NCBI RefSeq assembly: GCF_023073415.1 | Contig: NZ_JADPJL010000008.1 | Coordinates: 62,001-126,000 of the forward strand | DNA: 64,000 bases | Source: Bradyrhizobium sp. 190 | GTDB lineage: Bacteria; Pseudomonadota; Alphaproteobacteria; Rhizobiales; Xanthobacteraceae | Direction: 5' to 3' | Part shown: in pieces, positions 33,062 through 42,179 of the stretch | Position numbering within the stretch: the first letter of the stretch is position 1 | How the letters are laid out: each line of letters begins with the position of its first letter | The notes under the pieces: generated by a model | What the model was told of the DNA's origin: nothing | Database searches by the model: none | Seen by the model: the letters and a program-made list of their open reading frames with translations, nothing else | Made by a program: the position numbers and the translations under genes

Positions 33062-33543
33062 CGACGGCGGTTGCAATTTCGCTTGTTGTCAATGGTGAGC
33101 ACGTTGAAGCGAATGTACTGCCGCGTCTAAACTTGGCGGATTTTCTTCGCGAGCATCTTGAGCTGACCGGCACGCATGTCGGTTGCGAACACGGGGTGTG
33201 CGGTGCATGCACGGTCCGCCTCAATGGCGATATTGTCCGTTCCTGTTTGCTGCTTGCAGTACAGACACACAATGCCACGGTTGAGACGATCGAGGGGGTC
33301 TCCGACAGCGGCGAAATTGCCGATTTGCAATCTGCATTCCGAGAACGTAACGCACTGCAATGCGGCTTCTGTACGCCGGGAATGCTGATGGCGGCGCAGG
33401 ATCTGCTGAAACAATCACCGTGTCCGGGTCGAGAACAGATTCGCGAACATCTTTCCGGCAACTATTGCCGTTGTACCGGCTACCAAGCCATCGTCGACGC
33501 CATCGAGATCACAGCGCGGGCGCGCGCCGGACGCTTGCCATGA
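33058..33543 (+). CDS. Molybdenum hydroxylase [2Fe-2S] subunit (CoxS-like)
   Basis: The 161-residue protein carries two [2Fe-2S] clusters: a plant-ferredoxin-type site (GCEHGVCGACTVRLNGD with a later Cys in VRSCLL) and a C-terminal helical site (CGFCTPGML and CRCTGY). It passes electrons from the molybdenum centre to FAD. It starts with GTG, overlapping the preceding stop by four bases, and its own stop overlaps the start of the large subunit (ATGA). Confidence 0.95.
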   Translation: MTTAVAISLVVNGEHVEANVLPRLNLADFLREHLELTGTHVGCEHGVCGACTVRLNGDIVRSCLLLAVQTHNATVETIEGVSDSGEIADLQSAFRERNALQCGFCTPGMLMAAQDLLKQSPCPGREQIREHLSGNYCRCTGYQAIVDAIEITARARAGRLP

Positions 33544-35933
33544 CATCAGCACAGGAAAAATCTGAAACGCTTTCTGCGCTGGACCGTCCGAACTCCTATA
33601 TCGGCAAGACAGTGCCGCGGCCGAACCTCGACCGGCTGATGCAGGGGCGCGGGCTCTATGTCAGCGACATGGAGCTGCCGCGAATGGCGCATGTCGTGTT
33701 CCTGCGCTCGCCGCATGCGCACGCAAAGATCAATGGCATCGATACTTCAGTGGCCAAGCAGATGCCGGGAGTTATCGCCGTCGTCTCAGGCAGTGAACTC
33801 TCGACCGTCATCACGCCGTGGGTCGGCGTACTCTCGCATTTGAAGGGCCTCAAATCCGCTCCGCAAAGCGCTATCGCGGTTGACCGCGTGTGCTGGCAGG
33901 GCGAAGCGGTCGCGGCTGTGGTGGCAAGCAGTCGCGCTCAGGCCGAGGACGCCGCGGAGCTCGTCTTGGTCGACTATGAGGAACTCGATGCCGTAACAGA
34001 CATGCGCACCGCACTTGATCCAACTACAGCCTTGATCCATGCCTCGCTCGGCGACAACCTAGCTTTTGAGCGCAATCACGATGCGGGAGCCGTCGATCAA
34101 GCCTTTGCCGAATCCGACGAGGTGGTGGAGGCAGAGTTCGTTTTCGGACGGCACACAGGCGTGACACTCGAACCGCGCGCGGTGGTAGCGGACTGGAACG
34201 CCGCGGAAGCAAGGCTGACCATCTATCAAGGCACGCAGGCGCCGCATATGGTGCAAAACATCGCGGCGCTCCATCTCGGTTTGAAGGAATCGCAGGTCCG
34301 CGTGGTCTGCAAGGACGTCGGCGGCTCCTTCGGCATCAAGGTCCATATCTATGCCGACGAGATGGCGACTTATGCGCTGTCGAAGCTGCTGCGGCGTCCG
34401 GTCAAATTCGTCGCCGACCGGGTCGAGAGCTTCAACACCGACATTCATGCCCGCGACCATCGCTGCAAGGGAAAGATTGGCGTCAAGCGCGATGGCACTA
34501 TCACGGCATTCGAGATCGACGATCTTACAGGGATCGGGCCCTATTCGATGTACCCGCGCACCAGCGCGATCGAGGCCAATCAAGTCGTCAATCTCGTCGG
34601 TGGTCCCTATGTGACGAGGAATTATCGCGCGCGGGCCCGCGTCGTGTTCCAGAACAAGAACGTGATGTGCCAGTACCGCGCCGTCGGCCATCCGATCGCC
34701 TGTTCGGTGACGGAGGGTCTGGTCGATCTGGCGGCCATGAAGATCGGCATGGACCCGATCGAGATCCGCCGTCGCAATCTGATTGCCGATGACGCTTACC
34801 CCTGTGCTTCGCCGTCAGGTTTGCGCTTCGAGCAATTGTCGCACCATGCAGCGCTCGCCAAGCTCGTCAAAATGATGGACTACGACGCGTTGCGCGCCGA
34901 GCAGGCCGCTCTGCGGGCGAAAAATATCCATCGTGGCATAGGTATCGCCAGCTTCATCGAGGTTACCAATCCCAGTGCGGCGTTTTATGGCGTCGGCGGT
35001 GCGAAGATATCCTCGCAGGATGGCGTCGCGGTGCGGCTCGACGCGCAGGGATCAGTGATCTGCCAGACAAGTATCACAGAGCAGGGACAGGGATCGGAAT
35101 CGCTTACCGCACAGATTGTCGGAAGCGTGCTTGGCGTCTCGATGGATCGGGTCCGCGTGATCCTGGGCGATACTGACAATACGCCGTATGGCGGAGGCAC
35201 CTGGGCCTCGCGCGGCGCTGGTATCGGCGGAGAGGCCGCGCTTCAAGCCACCAAGGTGCTGCGCAAGAACATCCTCGACGTAGCGGCCGCCGTCCTGCAA
35301 TCGACGCCAGGGGAGCTCGACATTGTCAACAACGGTGTCGTGAATGCCATTGATGGTACGCCGCGGATCGATTTGAGCGAGCTCGCGCGCATTGTCTATT
35401 TTCGTCCCGATACGCTGCCGCCCGGCATTCAGGCCGAGTTTATGGCTACCAGGCACTTTGTCCCGCGCGAATACCCCTTCGCCTTCACCAATGGCGTTCA
35501 GGCCTCCTGGCTAGAGGTCGATACCGATACCGGCTTTGTAAAACTGCTGAAGCATTGGGTGGTCGAGGATTGCGGCACCATCATCAATCCACAATTGGTC
35601 GATGAGCAGATCAGGGGAGGCGTGGTACAGGGCCTTGGTGCCGCGCTGTTCGAGAAATGCGTGTATGACGAACGCGGCCAACTCACCAACGCCAATATGG
35701 CCGACTATCTGGTTCCGATGTCCGGCGAAATGCCGGACATCGATGTCGGGCATGTGGTCTCACCAACCTTGGAAACGGAACTGGGGGCGAAGGGCGCCGG
35801 CGAGGCCGGCACGGCAGGTGCGGCGGCGGCCGTAACCAACGCGGTCAACGACGCGCTCCGGCCGCTTGGGACAATCATCACGGAAATTCCGCTGACGCCT
35901 CAGGTTATTCTGACTGCCTTGGGACGAATATAA
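33540..35933 (+). CDS. Molybdenum hydroxylase large (molybdopterin) subunit
   Basis: The 797-residue subunit binds the molybdopterin-cytosine-dinucleotide cofactor and hydroxylates the substrate. Features: NSYIGKTVPRPNLDRLMQGR, the GVTLEPRAVVADWN segment, DVGGSFGIKVHIYADE, QTSITEQGQGSESLTAQIVG, and the catalytic Glu motif GAKGAGEAGTAG near the C-terminus. The loop that reads AYRCSFR in carbon monoxide dehydrogenase or AYRGAGR in the sister group is QYRAVGHP here, so it is not a CO dehydrogenase and its substrate is unknown. The start at 33540 overlaps the stop of the small subunit. Part of a three-gene operon divergent from a luciferase-like oxidoreductase. Confidence 0.93.
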   Translation: MTSAQEKSETLSALDRPNSYIGKTVPRPNLDRLMQGRGLYVSDMELPRMAHVVFLRSPHAHAKINGIDTSVAKQMPGVIAVVSGSELSTVITPWVGVLSHLKGLKSAPQSAIAVDRVCWQGEAVAAVVASSRAQAEDAAELVLVDYEELDAVTDMRTALDPTTALIHASLGDNLAFERNHDAGAVDQAFAESDEVVEAEFVFGRHTGVTLEPRAVVADWNAAEARLTIYQGTQAPHMVQNIAALHLGLKESQVRVVCKDVGGSFGIKVHIYADEMATYALSKLLRRPVKFVADRVESFNTDIHARDHRCKGKIGVKRDGTITAFEIDDLTGIGPYSMYPRTSAIEANQVVNLVGGPYVTRNYRARARVVFQNKNVMCQYRAVGHPIACSVTEGLVDLAAMKIGMDPIEIRRRNLIADDAYPCASPSGLRFEQLSHHAALAKLVKMMDYDALRAEQAALRAKNIHRGIGIASFIEVTNPSAAFYGVGGAKISSQDGVAVRLDAQGSVICQTSITEQGQGSESLTAQIVGSVLGVSMDRVRVILGDTDNTPYGGGTWASRGAGIGGEAALQATKVLRKNILDVAAAVLQSTPGELDIVNNGVVNAIDGTPRIDLSELARIVYFRPDTLPPGIQAEFMATRHFVPREYPFAFTNGVQASWLEVDTDTGFVKLLKHWVVEDCGTIINPQLVDEQIRGGVVQGLGAALFEKCVYDERGQLTNANMADYLVPMSGEMPDIDVGHVVSPTLETELGAKGAGEAGTAGAAAAVTNAVNDALRPLGTIITEIPLTPQVILTALGRI

Positions 35934-35973
35934 TACGACGCAACAGGATCGATCAGACAGAACGAGAAGCCAT

Positions 35974-36129
35974 ATGGACCAAGCCCAGCGCGCCATCCAA
36001 ACCGAGTCCAACGAAGTCCTCTATGACGTAGCCGATCATAAGCTCCTGCCGCTGTTCAAGACGCAGGACATGCACGAAGGCATCAGGGCGTTCATGGAGA
36101 AGCGGGAGCCGAAGTTCGAAGGGCGTTGA
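35974..36129 (+). pseudogene. C-terminal remnant of an enoyl-CoA hydratase
   Basis: A 51-codon frame reads MDQAQRAIQTESNEVLYDVA and ends FKTQDMHEGIRAFMEKREPK FEGR, the usual C-terminal end of crotonase-family enoyl-CoA hydratases (DMxEGxxAFxEKRxPxFxG). The active-site regions are absent. GAGAAG precedes the ATG, so a short peptide may still be made. It lies 40 bp after the molybdenum hydroxylase and converges on the alcohol dehydrogenase gene. Confidence 0.75.
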
Positions 36130-36140
36130 TTACCGTTCGG

Positions 36141-37295
36141 CTATTCGGCTGCCGCACTCGCGATCGCGCCCGCCTGCCGGTTGGTCACAACCACCTTGAT
36201 CGCATCGTCGACGCGCTCGCGGGCATAGCGCAGCGCTGTCGGCAGATCGGCCAGCGGAAATGTGTGGGTATGGATTTTGGTGGCGTCGAAGCGTTTCTCC
36301 GCCATCAGCGCCATGGCGCGCCGAGTAGCACTGCGGCCTTCGCCGCGAATTCCGAAAGTATAGATATTGTTCTTCACGAGATGCGCGAGATCCATCGTGA
36401 CTGGATCGTGAGGAAATGCGGCGAGACAGATTTTCCCGCCGCGATTGGTCATGTGAATGGCCTGATTGATTGTTGCTTCGGTGCCGGCGCACTCGACCAC
36501 ATAGTCCGTGCCGATACCGCCGGTGAGTTGCCTGACCACCTCAACCGCATCCTCGTCGTTGATATTGACGACGCGGTCGGCGCCGAGCTCCCGGCCGATC
36601 GCCAGCCGTCTGTTGCGTGTCCCGGTCAGGATGACCGGGCTGGCGCCGAGCGCCTTGGCAACGGCCACCGCGAGTAGCCCGATCGGCCCGGGGCCGATCA
36701 CCACAACGCTCTCGCCGGCTACCAACCCTCCCAACTCCGTCAATCCATACATCGAGGTCCCCGCGGTGACGACCAGCGTCGCCTCGGCGTCGCTCATCGT
36801 GTCGGGCACCCGCGCCAGCGTGTTGATATGATTGATCGCGTATTCGGCAAAGCCGCCGTCCGTCGTGAAGCCGTTCGCGCGATGGCCCTTCTCCGGTTTC
36901 CCGTAGTTCAGACATGACGTATACATGCCCTGGCGGCAGCGCTTGCACTGGCCGCAGCCGGCATGGATCTCCACGCTGATCCGCTCGCCGATCTCGAATT
37001 CGTCCACGTCGGGCCCGAGCGCGGCGACCGTGCCCATGTACTCGTGGCCCGGTGTGAAGTTCTTGTTGAAGGGCAGGCCGCCTTCAATGCTGGCCGGTGA
37101 TCCCGAGCGAATGATTTCCAGATCGGTGGCGCAGATTGCAACGGCATCGATCCGGATCAGGACTTCCGCGCGTGCGGGAACGGGCACTGGCTTTTCAAGC
37201 AGCAACAGCTGCTCCGGGTCGCCCAGCACCCAGGCCTTCATCCGGTCGGGAATGGGAAGTGCGGGCGATGTCTTCACGCCTGAGGGTTGGTACAT
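36141..37295 (-). CDS. Zinc-dependent alcohol dehydrogenase family protein
   Basis: The 384-residue medium-chain dehydrogenase has the catalytic-zinc motif FTPGHEYMGTVAALG with Cys in AICATDLEII, the structural-zinc Cys cluster CGQCKRCRQGMYTSC, and the NAD motif VVVIGPGPIGLLAVAVAK. It should oxidise an alcohol or sugar with NAD(P). The substrate is not evident. The start at 37295 has GAGAGGA eight bases upstream. It is divergent from the ABC importer beginning at 37483 and may act on its substrate. Confidence 0.93.
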   Translation of the reverse strand: MYQPSGVKTSPALPIPDRMKAWVLGDPEQLLLLEKPVPVPARAEVLIRIDAVAICATDLEIIRSGSPASIEGGLPFNKNFTPGHEYMGTVAALGPDVDEFEIGERISVEIHAGCGQCKRCRQGMYTSCLNYGKPEKGHRANGFTTDGGFAEYAINHINTLARVPDTMSDAEATLVVTAGTSMYGLTELGGLVAGESVVVIGPGPIGLLAVAVAKALGASPVILTGTRNRRLAIGRELGADRVVNINDEDAVEVVRQLTGGIGTDYVVECAGTEATINQAIHMTNRGGKICLAAFPHDPVTMDLAHLVKNNIYTFGIRGEGRSATRRAMALMAEKRFDATKIHTHTFPLADLPTALRYARERVDDAIKVVVTNRQAGAIASAAAE

Positions 37296-37482
37296 GGGCG
37301 TATCCTCTCGCCCCGGATGCTACCGGAAATCGCCGGCCGACAAAATTGCTGAATACGGGTGGCGTTTGCCGAGACATTTGCTGCATAGCAAAATGCCTGT
37401 CGCAAAACCTTCATGCGCGGCCTATACTTGCACACCGGTTGGTGATGAGATCGTCAATTGCCGCCCTGAACCGGAGTGACCC

Positions 37483-38490
37483 ATGAAGACCGTCCGTTTT
37501 GTACTTGCCTTGCTCGCGCTGTCGCTGATTGCGCCCTGGCAGTCCGCCAAAGCGGCCGACGTCATCTGCTATAATTGCCCGCCGGAATGGGCGGACTGGG
37601 CTTCGATGCTCAAGGCGATCAAGGCCGATCTCAACTACGATATCCCGCACGACAACAAGAATTCCGGCCAGGCGCTGGCTCAGATACTCGCCGAGAAAAG
37701 CAATCCTGTGGGCGATATCGGTTATTTCGGCGTGACCTTCGGTATGAAAGCCAAAGCGCAGGATGCGCTCGAACCTTACAAGCCGGCGAAATGGGACCAG
37801 GTTCCCGCCGGCCTGAAAGATGCCGACGGCTATTGGACCACGATTCATTCCGGCACGCTTGGCCTGTTCGTGAACAAGGACGCGCTCGGCGGCAAGCCGG
37901 TGCCGGCCTGCTGGAAGGATCTCCTGAAGCCCGACTACAAGGGCATGGTCGGTTATCTCGATCCGTCGTCGGCTGCGGTCGGATATGTCGGCGCGGTCGC
38001 GATCAATCTGGCGCTCGGCGGCTCCGAGGCGAATTTCGATCCCGCGATCAATTTCTTCAAGGACCTGCGGAAGAACGATCCGATCGTTCCCAAGCAGACT
38101 TCCTACGCCCGCGTTGTTTCCGGCGAGATGCCGATCCTGTTCGACTATGATTTCAATGCCTATCGCGCGAAGTATTCAGAAAAGGGCAATTTTGAGTTCG
38201 TAATCCCCTGCGAGGGATCGGTGGTGTTTCCCTACGTCGTCGGCCTCGTCAAGAACGCGCCCGACAAGGACAAGGCCAAGAAGGTGCTGGACTATCTTTT
38301 GTCCGACAAGGGACAGGCGATCTGGACCAACGCCTATCTCCGACCGGCGCGGCCGATCGAGCTGCCTGAGGCGGTAAAGAAGAAGTTCCTGCCTGACAGC
38401 GATTATGCGCGCGCGAAGAACGTCGACTGGGGTCAGATGGAAAACGTGCAAAAAGGCTTTGTCGACCGCTATCTCGCCGAGGTCCGCTGA
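37483..38490 (+). CDS. ABC importer substrate-binding protein
   Basis: The 335-residue protein starts with a signal peptide (FVLALLALSLIAPWQSAKA, cleavage before ADVICYNC) and belongs to the family 1 binding proteins of iron/thiamine/polyamine type. Segments include GDIGYFGVTFGMKAKAQDAL, TTIHSGTLGLFVNKDALGGK, PKQTSYARVVSGEMPILFDY and WTNAYLRPARPIELP. It delivers its ligand to the two permeases encoded next. A Cys pair near the mature N-terminus is unusual. The ligand is not predictable; the phosphodiesterase at the end of the operon suggests a phosphodiester or phosphonate. Confidence 0.92.
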   Translation: MKTVRFVLALLALSLIAPWQSAKAADVICYNCPPEWADWASMLKAIKADLNYDIPHDNKNSGQALAQILAEKSNPVGDIGYFGVTFGMKAKAQDALEPYKPAKWDQVPAGLKDADGYWTTIHSGTLGLFVNKDALGGKPVPACWKDLLKPDYKGMVGYLDPSSAAVGYVGAVAINLALGGSEANFDPAINFFKDLRKNDPIVPKQTSYARVVSGEMPILFDYDFNAYRAKYSEKGNFEFVIPCEGSVVFPYVVGLVKNAPDKDKAKKVLDYLLSDKGQAIWTNAYLRPARPIELPEAVKKKFLPDSDYARAKNVDWGQMENVQKGFVDRYLAEVR

Positions 38491-38527
38491 GGCAATATGG
38501 CGCCTCTCGCCGGGGCGCTATCTTCTG

Positions 38528-39343
38528 ATGTCACATAGGTCTTTTGTATGGTTATGCCTGCTGCCGCTTGCGGTAGTGACGGCGGCATTTTTCCTGCTGC
38601 CAATGGCACGGCTTGTCGTGACCGGCGCGGAAGGCCCGCAGGGGCTCGCGGGATATCTCGCGATCCTGACCGAGCAGCGTTACCGTGCGACGCTTGTCAA
38701 CACCGTCCTACTTGCCGTCGCGACCACCATTGTGACCCTGATCGTGGCGACGATCGCTGGAATGTTCCTGCAGCGGCATCGTTTCCCCGGTCGCGCCGTT
38801 CTAATTGCGATGCTGACCTTTCCGCTGGCGTTTCCCGGCGTGGTGGTCGGGTTCATGATCATTCTCCTCGCCGGGCGACAGGGCCTGATTGGCGATTTCT
38901 CCAACCGCCTGTTCGGCGAGAAGCTGGTCTTTGCCTATTCGATCTACGGCCTGTTTCTCGGATATCTCTATTTCTCCATCCCGCGCGTCATTCTCACCAT
39001 TATGGCTGCGGTACAGAAGCTCGATGTTGGCCTGGAAGAAGCCGCGCGTTCGCTCGGCGCGGGCCCGTGGGCGGTACAGCGCGATGTCGTGCTGCCGGCG
39101 CTGGCGCCGGCCTTCGTTGCCTCCGGCGCGATTGCTTTCGCGACCGCGATGGGAGCGTTCGGAACGGCGTTTACGCTGGCGACGAACATCGATGTGCTTC
39201 CGATGCTGATCTACACCGAATTCACGCTGGCTGCGAATTTCTCCATCTCCGCCGCGCTGTCGGTCGGGCTCGGCATCATCACCTGGCTCATTCTTGCGCT
39301 TGCCCGCTCCTTCAGCGGAAGCGCCGTTGCGGCGGCTGGATGA
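38528..39343 (+). CDS. ABC importer permease 1
   Basis: The 271-residue inner-membrane protein has six predicted spans beginning with FVWLCLLPLAVVTAAFFLLP. The ATPase-coupling loop is EEAARSLGAGPWAVQRDVVL (EAA motif with conserved Gly). It is the first of two permeases of a spermidine/iron-type importer and starts 37 bp after the binding-protein gene. Confidence 0.92.
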   Translation: MSHRSFVWLCLLPLAVVTAAFFLLPMARLVVTGAEGPQGLAGYLAILTEQRYRATLVNTVLLAVATTIVTLIVATIAGMFLQRHRFPGRAVLIAMLTFPLAFPGVVVGFMIILLAGRQGLIGDFSNRLFGEKLVFAYSIYGLFLGYLYFSIPRVILTIMAAVQKLDVGLEEAARSLGAGPWAVQRDVVLPALAPAFVASGAIAFATAMGAFGTAFTLATNIDVLPMLIYTEFTLAANFSISAALSVGLGIITWLILALARSFSGSAVAAAG

Positions 39344-39347
39344 GGCC

Positions 39348-40133
39348 ATGCGCGATCGCCTGATCTTCACCGGCCAACTCATTTTCACACTGTTGGTCGC
39401 CGCATTCCTGGTGGTGCCCGCGATCCTGTCGATTTCCGCTGGCGTGACCGTGAATTATTTCCGTGGCATCCAATCGGGCGTGACCCTGCAGTGGGTCGTG
39501 CAGGTATGGGAGCTCTATGCCGGCACCATCCTGCTGTCATTCGTAGTCGCATTTGCGACGCTTGCAGTAACGCTCGCCGTGGGCGTTCCAGCCGCCTATG
39601 CCTTGCATGTGCGGGGAGGGCGCCTGTCGCGGATCGTCGAGGAGATCATCACCCTGCCGTTGGCGATCCCTGGCCTGGCCATCGCGCTGGCACTGCTCTT
39701 GACCTACGGGGGATTCGGCGATTTTCGCCGCTCCTGGCTGTTCATTCTCGTGGGCCATGTCATCTTCACCATGCCCTTCATGGTGCGATCGGTCATGGCC
39801 GTGTTCGCGACCGTCGACATCAAGACGCTGGACGAAGGCGCAGCGTCGCTCGGCGCATCGCCGTGGCGGCGTTTCCGCGACGTGATCGTGCCCAACGCGG
39901 TGCCGGGGATATTGGCGGGCAGCCTGATGGTGGTGACGTTGTCGCTCGGTGAGTTCAACCTCACCTGGATGCTCCATACGCCGTTGACCAAGACGCTGCC
40001 GATTGGCCTTGCCGACAGCTATGCCTCGATGCGGCTGGAAGTGGCCTCGGCCTATACGCTGATCTTCTTCGTGATGATCATTCCGCTGCTGGTTGCCATG
40101 CAATTGTTTGCCGAGAAGGAACAGAAAAGATGA
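39348..40133 (+). CDS. ABC importer permease 2
   Basis: The 261-residue permease has its EAA loop as DEGAASLGASPWRRFRDVIV and several membrane spans (IFTLLVAAFLVVPAILSISA near the start). The ATG at 39348 lies five bases after the previous stop, with GGATGAGG as ribosome-binding site. Its stop overlaps the ATPase start (ATGA). Confidence 0.92.
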   Translation: MRDRLIFTGQLIFTLLVAAFLVVPAILSISAGVTVNYFRGIQSGVTLQWVVQVWELYAGTILLSFVVAFATLAVTLAVGVPAAYALHVRGGRLSRIVEEIITLPLAIPGLAIALALLLTYGGFGDFRRSWLFILVGHVIFTMPFMVRSVMAVFATVDIKTLDEGAASLGASPWRRFRDVIVPNAVPGILAGSLMVVTLSLGEFNLTWMLHTPLTKTLPIGLADSYASMRLEVASAYTLIFFVMIIPLLVAMQLFAEKEQKR

Positions 40134-41191
40134 GTGCGCAGGCCGGACATGGCGCCTCAGTGCATATTGAGGCCTGCGGCAAGACGTTTGCCGACGGAAC
40201 GCTCGCGCTCGAACCTGCAACGCTTGACATCGCCCGTGGTGAAACGCTGGTGCTGCTCGGCCCCTCCGGCTGCGGCAAAACCACCATGCTGCGCATCATC
40301 GCGGGGCTCGAAGTACCCGATGCCGGCGGCAGGGTGCTGTTTGACGGCAAGGACATGACGGCGGTGCCGATCGAGCGGCGTAACGTCGGCATGGTGTTCC
40401 AGTCCTACGCGCTTTTCCCCAACATGACTGTATCGGACAATATCGGCTACGGCCTGAAGATCCGCGGGATACCGGCCAAGGAGCGGGCGGCACGCGTCGC
40501 CGAACTGGTGGCGCTGACCAATATTTCCGGGCTTGAGAACCGCCGCATCGACCAGCTTTCCGGCGGTCAGCGTCAACGCGTCGCGCTCGCGCGCGCGGTA
40601 GCGATCCGACCGGGCATCCTGTTGCTCGACGAGCCGCTGACGGCGCTCGACGCCGCGCTGCGCGACCGGCTGCGCGGCGAACTGAACCGCCTGCTTCGTG
40701 CGTTGGGCATCACCGCGATTTACGTGACCCACGATCAGTCCGAGGCCATGGAGCTTGGCGACCGTGTCGTCGTCATGCAGAAGGGAGCGATTGCCCAGAT
40801 CGGCACGCCGCGCGAGATCTACTTCACGCCGCGAAGTCGCTTTGTCGCCGAATTCATTGGTGCTGCGAACATCGTCGAAGCGACCATCGAGGGCGGCCAT
40901 CTCATGTTACCGGGCGGACGGCAGCCGATTCACTGCGACGTGGACATGCCGGCGGCGGTTGCAATGATCCGCCCCGAAACCATTCGCGTGACGTCAGCCG
41001 GAAGTGCGTCGCTTTCGGGCACTATCGACAGCGTGAGCTTCATTGGTGATAGGCAACGGCTGGTCATCAGCGGTGCATCCAATAGATTGCTCAGCGTCGA
41101 CGCGCCGAATACGGTTCAAGCCAAGGCTGGCGAACGGATCGGACTGTCGATTTCGCCGGACGCCGTCCGCCTGTTGCCGCCTGAGAATTGA
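40130..41191 (+). CDS. ABC importer ATP-binding protein (PotA/FbpC type)
   Basis: The 353-residue ATPase has Walker A GPSGCGKTTMLR, Q-loop VFQSYALFPNM, signature LSGGQRQRVALARA, Walker B LLLDEPLTALDA and the switch His in VTHDQSEAM, followed by a C-terminal TOBE-type regulatory domain (from about residue 280). It powers the importer with the two permeases encoded before it. Confidence 0.95.
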   Translation: MSAQAGHGASVHIEACGKTFADGTLALEPATLDIARGETLVLLGPSGCGKTTMLRIIAGLEVPDAGGRVLFDGKDMTAVPIERRNVGMVFQSYALFPNMTVSDNIGYGLKIRGIPAKERAARVAELVALTNISGLENRRIDQLSGGQRQRVALARAVAIRPGILLLDEPLTALDAALRDRLRGELNRLLRALGITAIYVTHDQSEAMELGDRVVVMQKGAIAQIGTPREIYFTPRSRFVAEFIGAANIVEATIEGGHLMLPGGRQPIHCDVDMPAAVAMIRPETIRVTSAGSASLSGTIDSVSFIGDRQRLVISGASNRLLSVDAPNTVQAKAGERIGLSISPDAVRLLPPEN

Positions 41192-41199
41192 GAAGCCCG

Positions 41200-42039
41200 A
41201 TGTCGCCAAAGCCGGTTCATATTGCCCAGATTTCCGATCTCCATATCAAGCCGCCGGGATCGCTTGCCTACGGCAGGGTCGATACCGCCAAGGCGCTCGA
41301 GCGTTGCGTCGCGGCGCTGAATGAATTCGATCCGGCGCCCGATTTTGTGGTCATCTCCGGCGATCTCGCCGACACGCCGACGGCTGAGGAGTATCAATAT
41401 CTCAAGCGGCTGCTGGCGCCGCTCAAGCTCCCGTTTGCCGGTATTCCCGGCAATCACGATTCGCGCGAGTTGATGCGGGCCGCGTTTCCTTCCGCTTCGT
41501 ATGCCTTCGTGTCCGGGCCGCTCAATCAGAAGATCGAGGTCGCCGGGCTCGATCTGTTGTTGCTGGATTCAAGCGTGCATCGAAAGCCGCATGGCGAACT
41601 CGAAGAGCCGACGCTGCAATGGCTTGATGCTAGTCTGGCTTCGTCACCCGACCGGCCGGCGCTGCTGTTTTTGCACCATCCGCCGTTCAAGACGGGCATT
41701 TGGCACATGGACCGCCAGAATCTCCTCAACGCGGGCGATCTCGCACCCGTCGTGCGCCGTCATCCCCGCGTGCAGCTGATCGCAACGGGGCATATCCATC
41801 GCGCGACGCTGACCATGTTTGCGGGCGTACCGACCACGATCTGCCCGGCCCCGAATCATGCGGTCGATCTCGATCTGGCCGAACTGCGCCAACCCTCCTT
41901 CAAGGTCGAGCCGCCCGCCTTCCACCTCCATAGCTGGTTTCCAGGCGAGGGGTGCGGCACGGTCGTGACCCATCAAGTCCCCATAGGTACCTTCGACGGG
42001 CCGCATCCGTTTTTTGGTCCGGATGGCAAGCTGCTTTAG
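41200..42039 (+). CDS. Metallophosphoesterase (CpdA/GpdQ-like phosphodiesterase)
   Basis: The 279-residue cytoplasmic enzyme has the full two-metal phosphoesterase set: QISDLHI, VVISGDLADT, GIPGNHD, LFLHHPPFKTG and ATGHIHRA. It most resembles class III cyclic-nucleotide and glycerophosphodiester phosphodiesterases. As last gene of the ABC importer operon, it probably cleaves the imported compound. The ATG at 41200 has GAGAAG just upstream; an in-frame TTG at 41188 overlaps the ATPase stop and is a less likely start. Confidence 0.92.
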   Translation: MSPKPVHIAQISDLHIKPPGSLAYGRVDTAKALERCVAALNEFDPAPDFVVISGDLADTPTAEEYQYLKRLLAPLKLPFAGIPGNHDSRELMRAAFPSASYAFVSGPLNQKIEVAGLDLLLLDSSVHRKPHGELEEPTLQWLDASLASSPDRPALLFLHHPPFKTGIWHMDRQNLLNAGDLAPVVRRHPRVQLIATGHIHRATLTMFAGVPTTICPAPNHAVDLDLAELRQPSFKVEPPAFHLHSWFPGEGCGTVVTHQVPIGTFDGPHPFFGPDGKLL

Positions 42040-42179
42040 TCACCGCGCGCACCCGGCATTCGCTGCCCCGGGGGGCAGCCCATTTTCCGGACCGATTGCA
42101 AAGCGGAGAGTTCGAGCGCAATCTTTCCTCAAGAGAGGCGGCTGCGATGCGCAAAGCCAGCCCGATCGGGGGGAAATGT

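Noticed and set aside
42062..42079. GC-rich inverted repeat after the phosphodiesterase gene as a terminator
   Set aside because: Short stem of about seven bases with no T-run; too weak to call.
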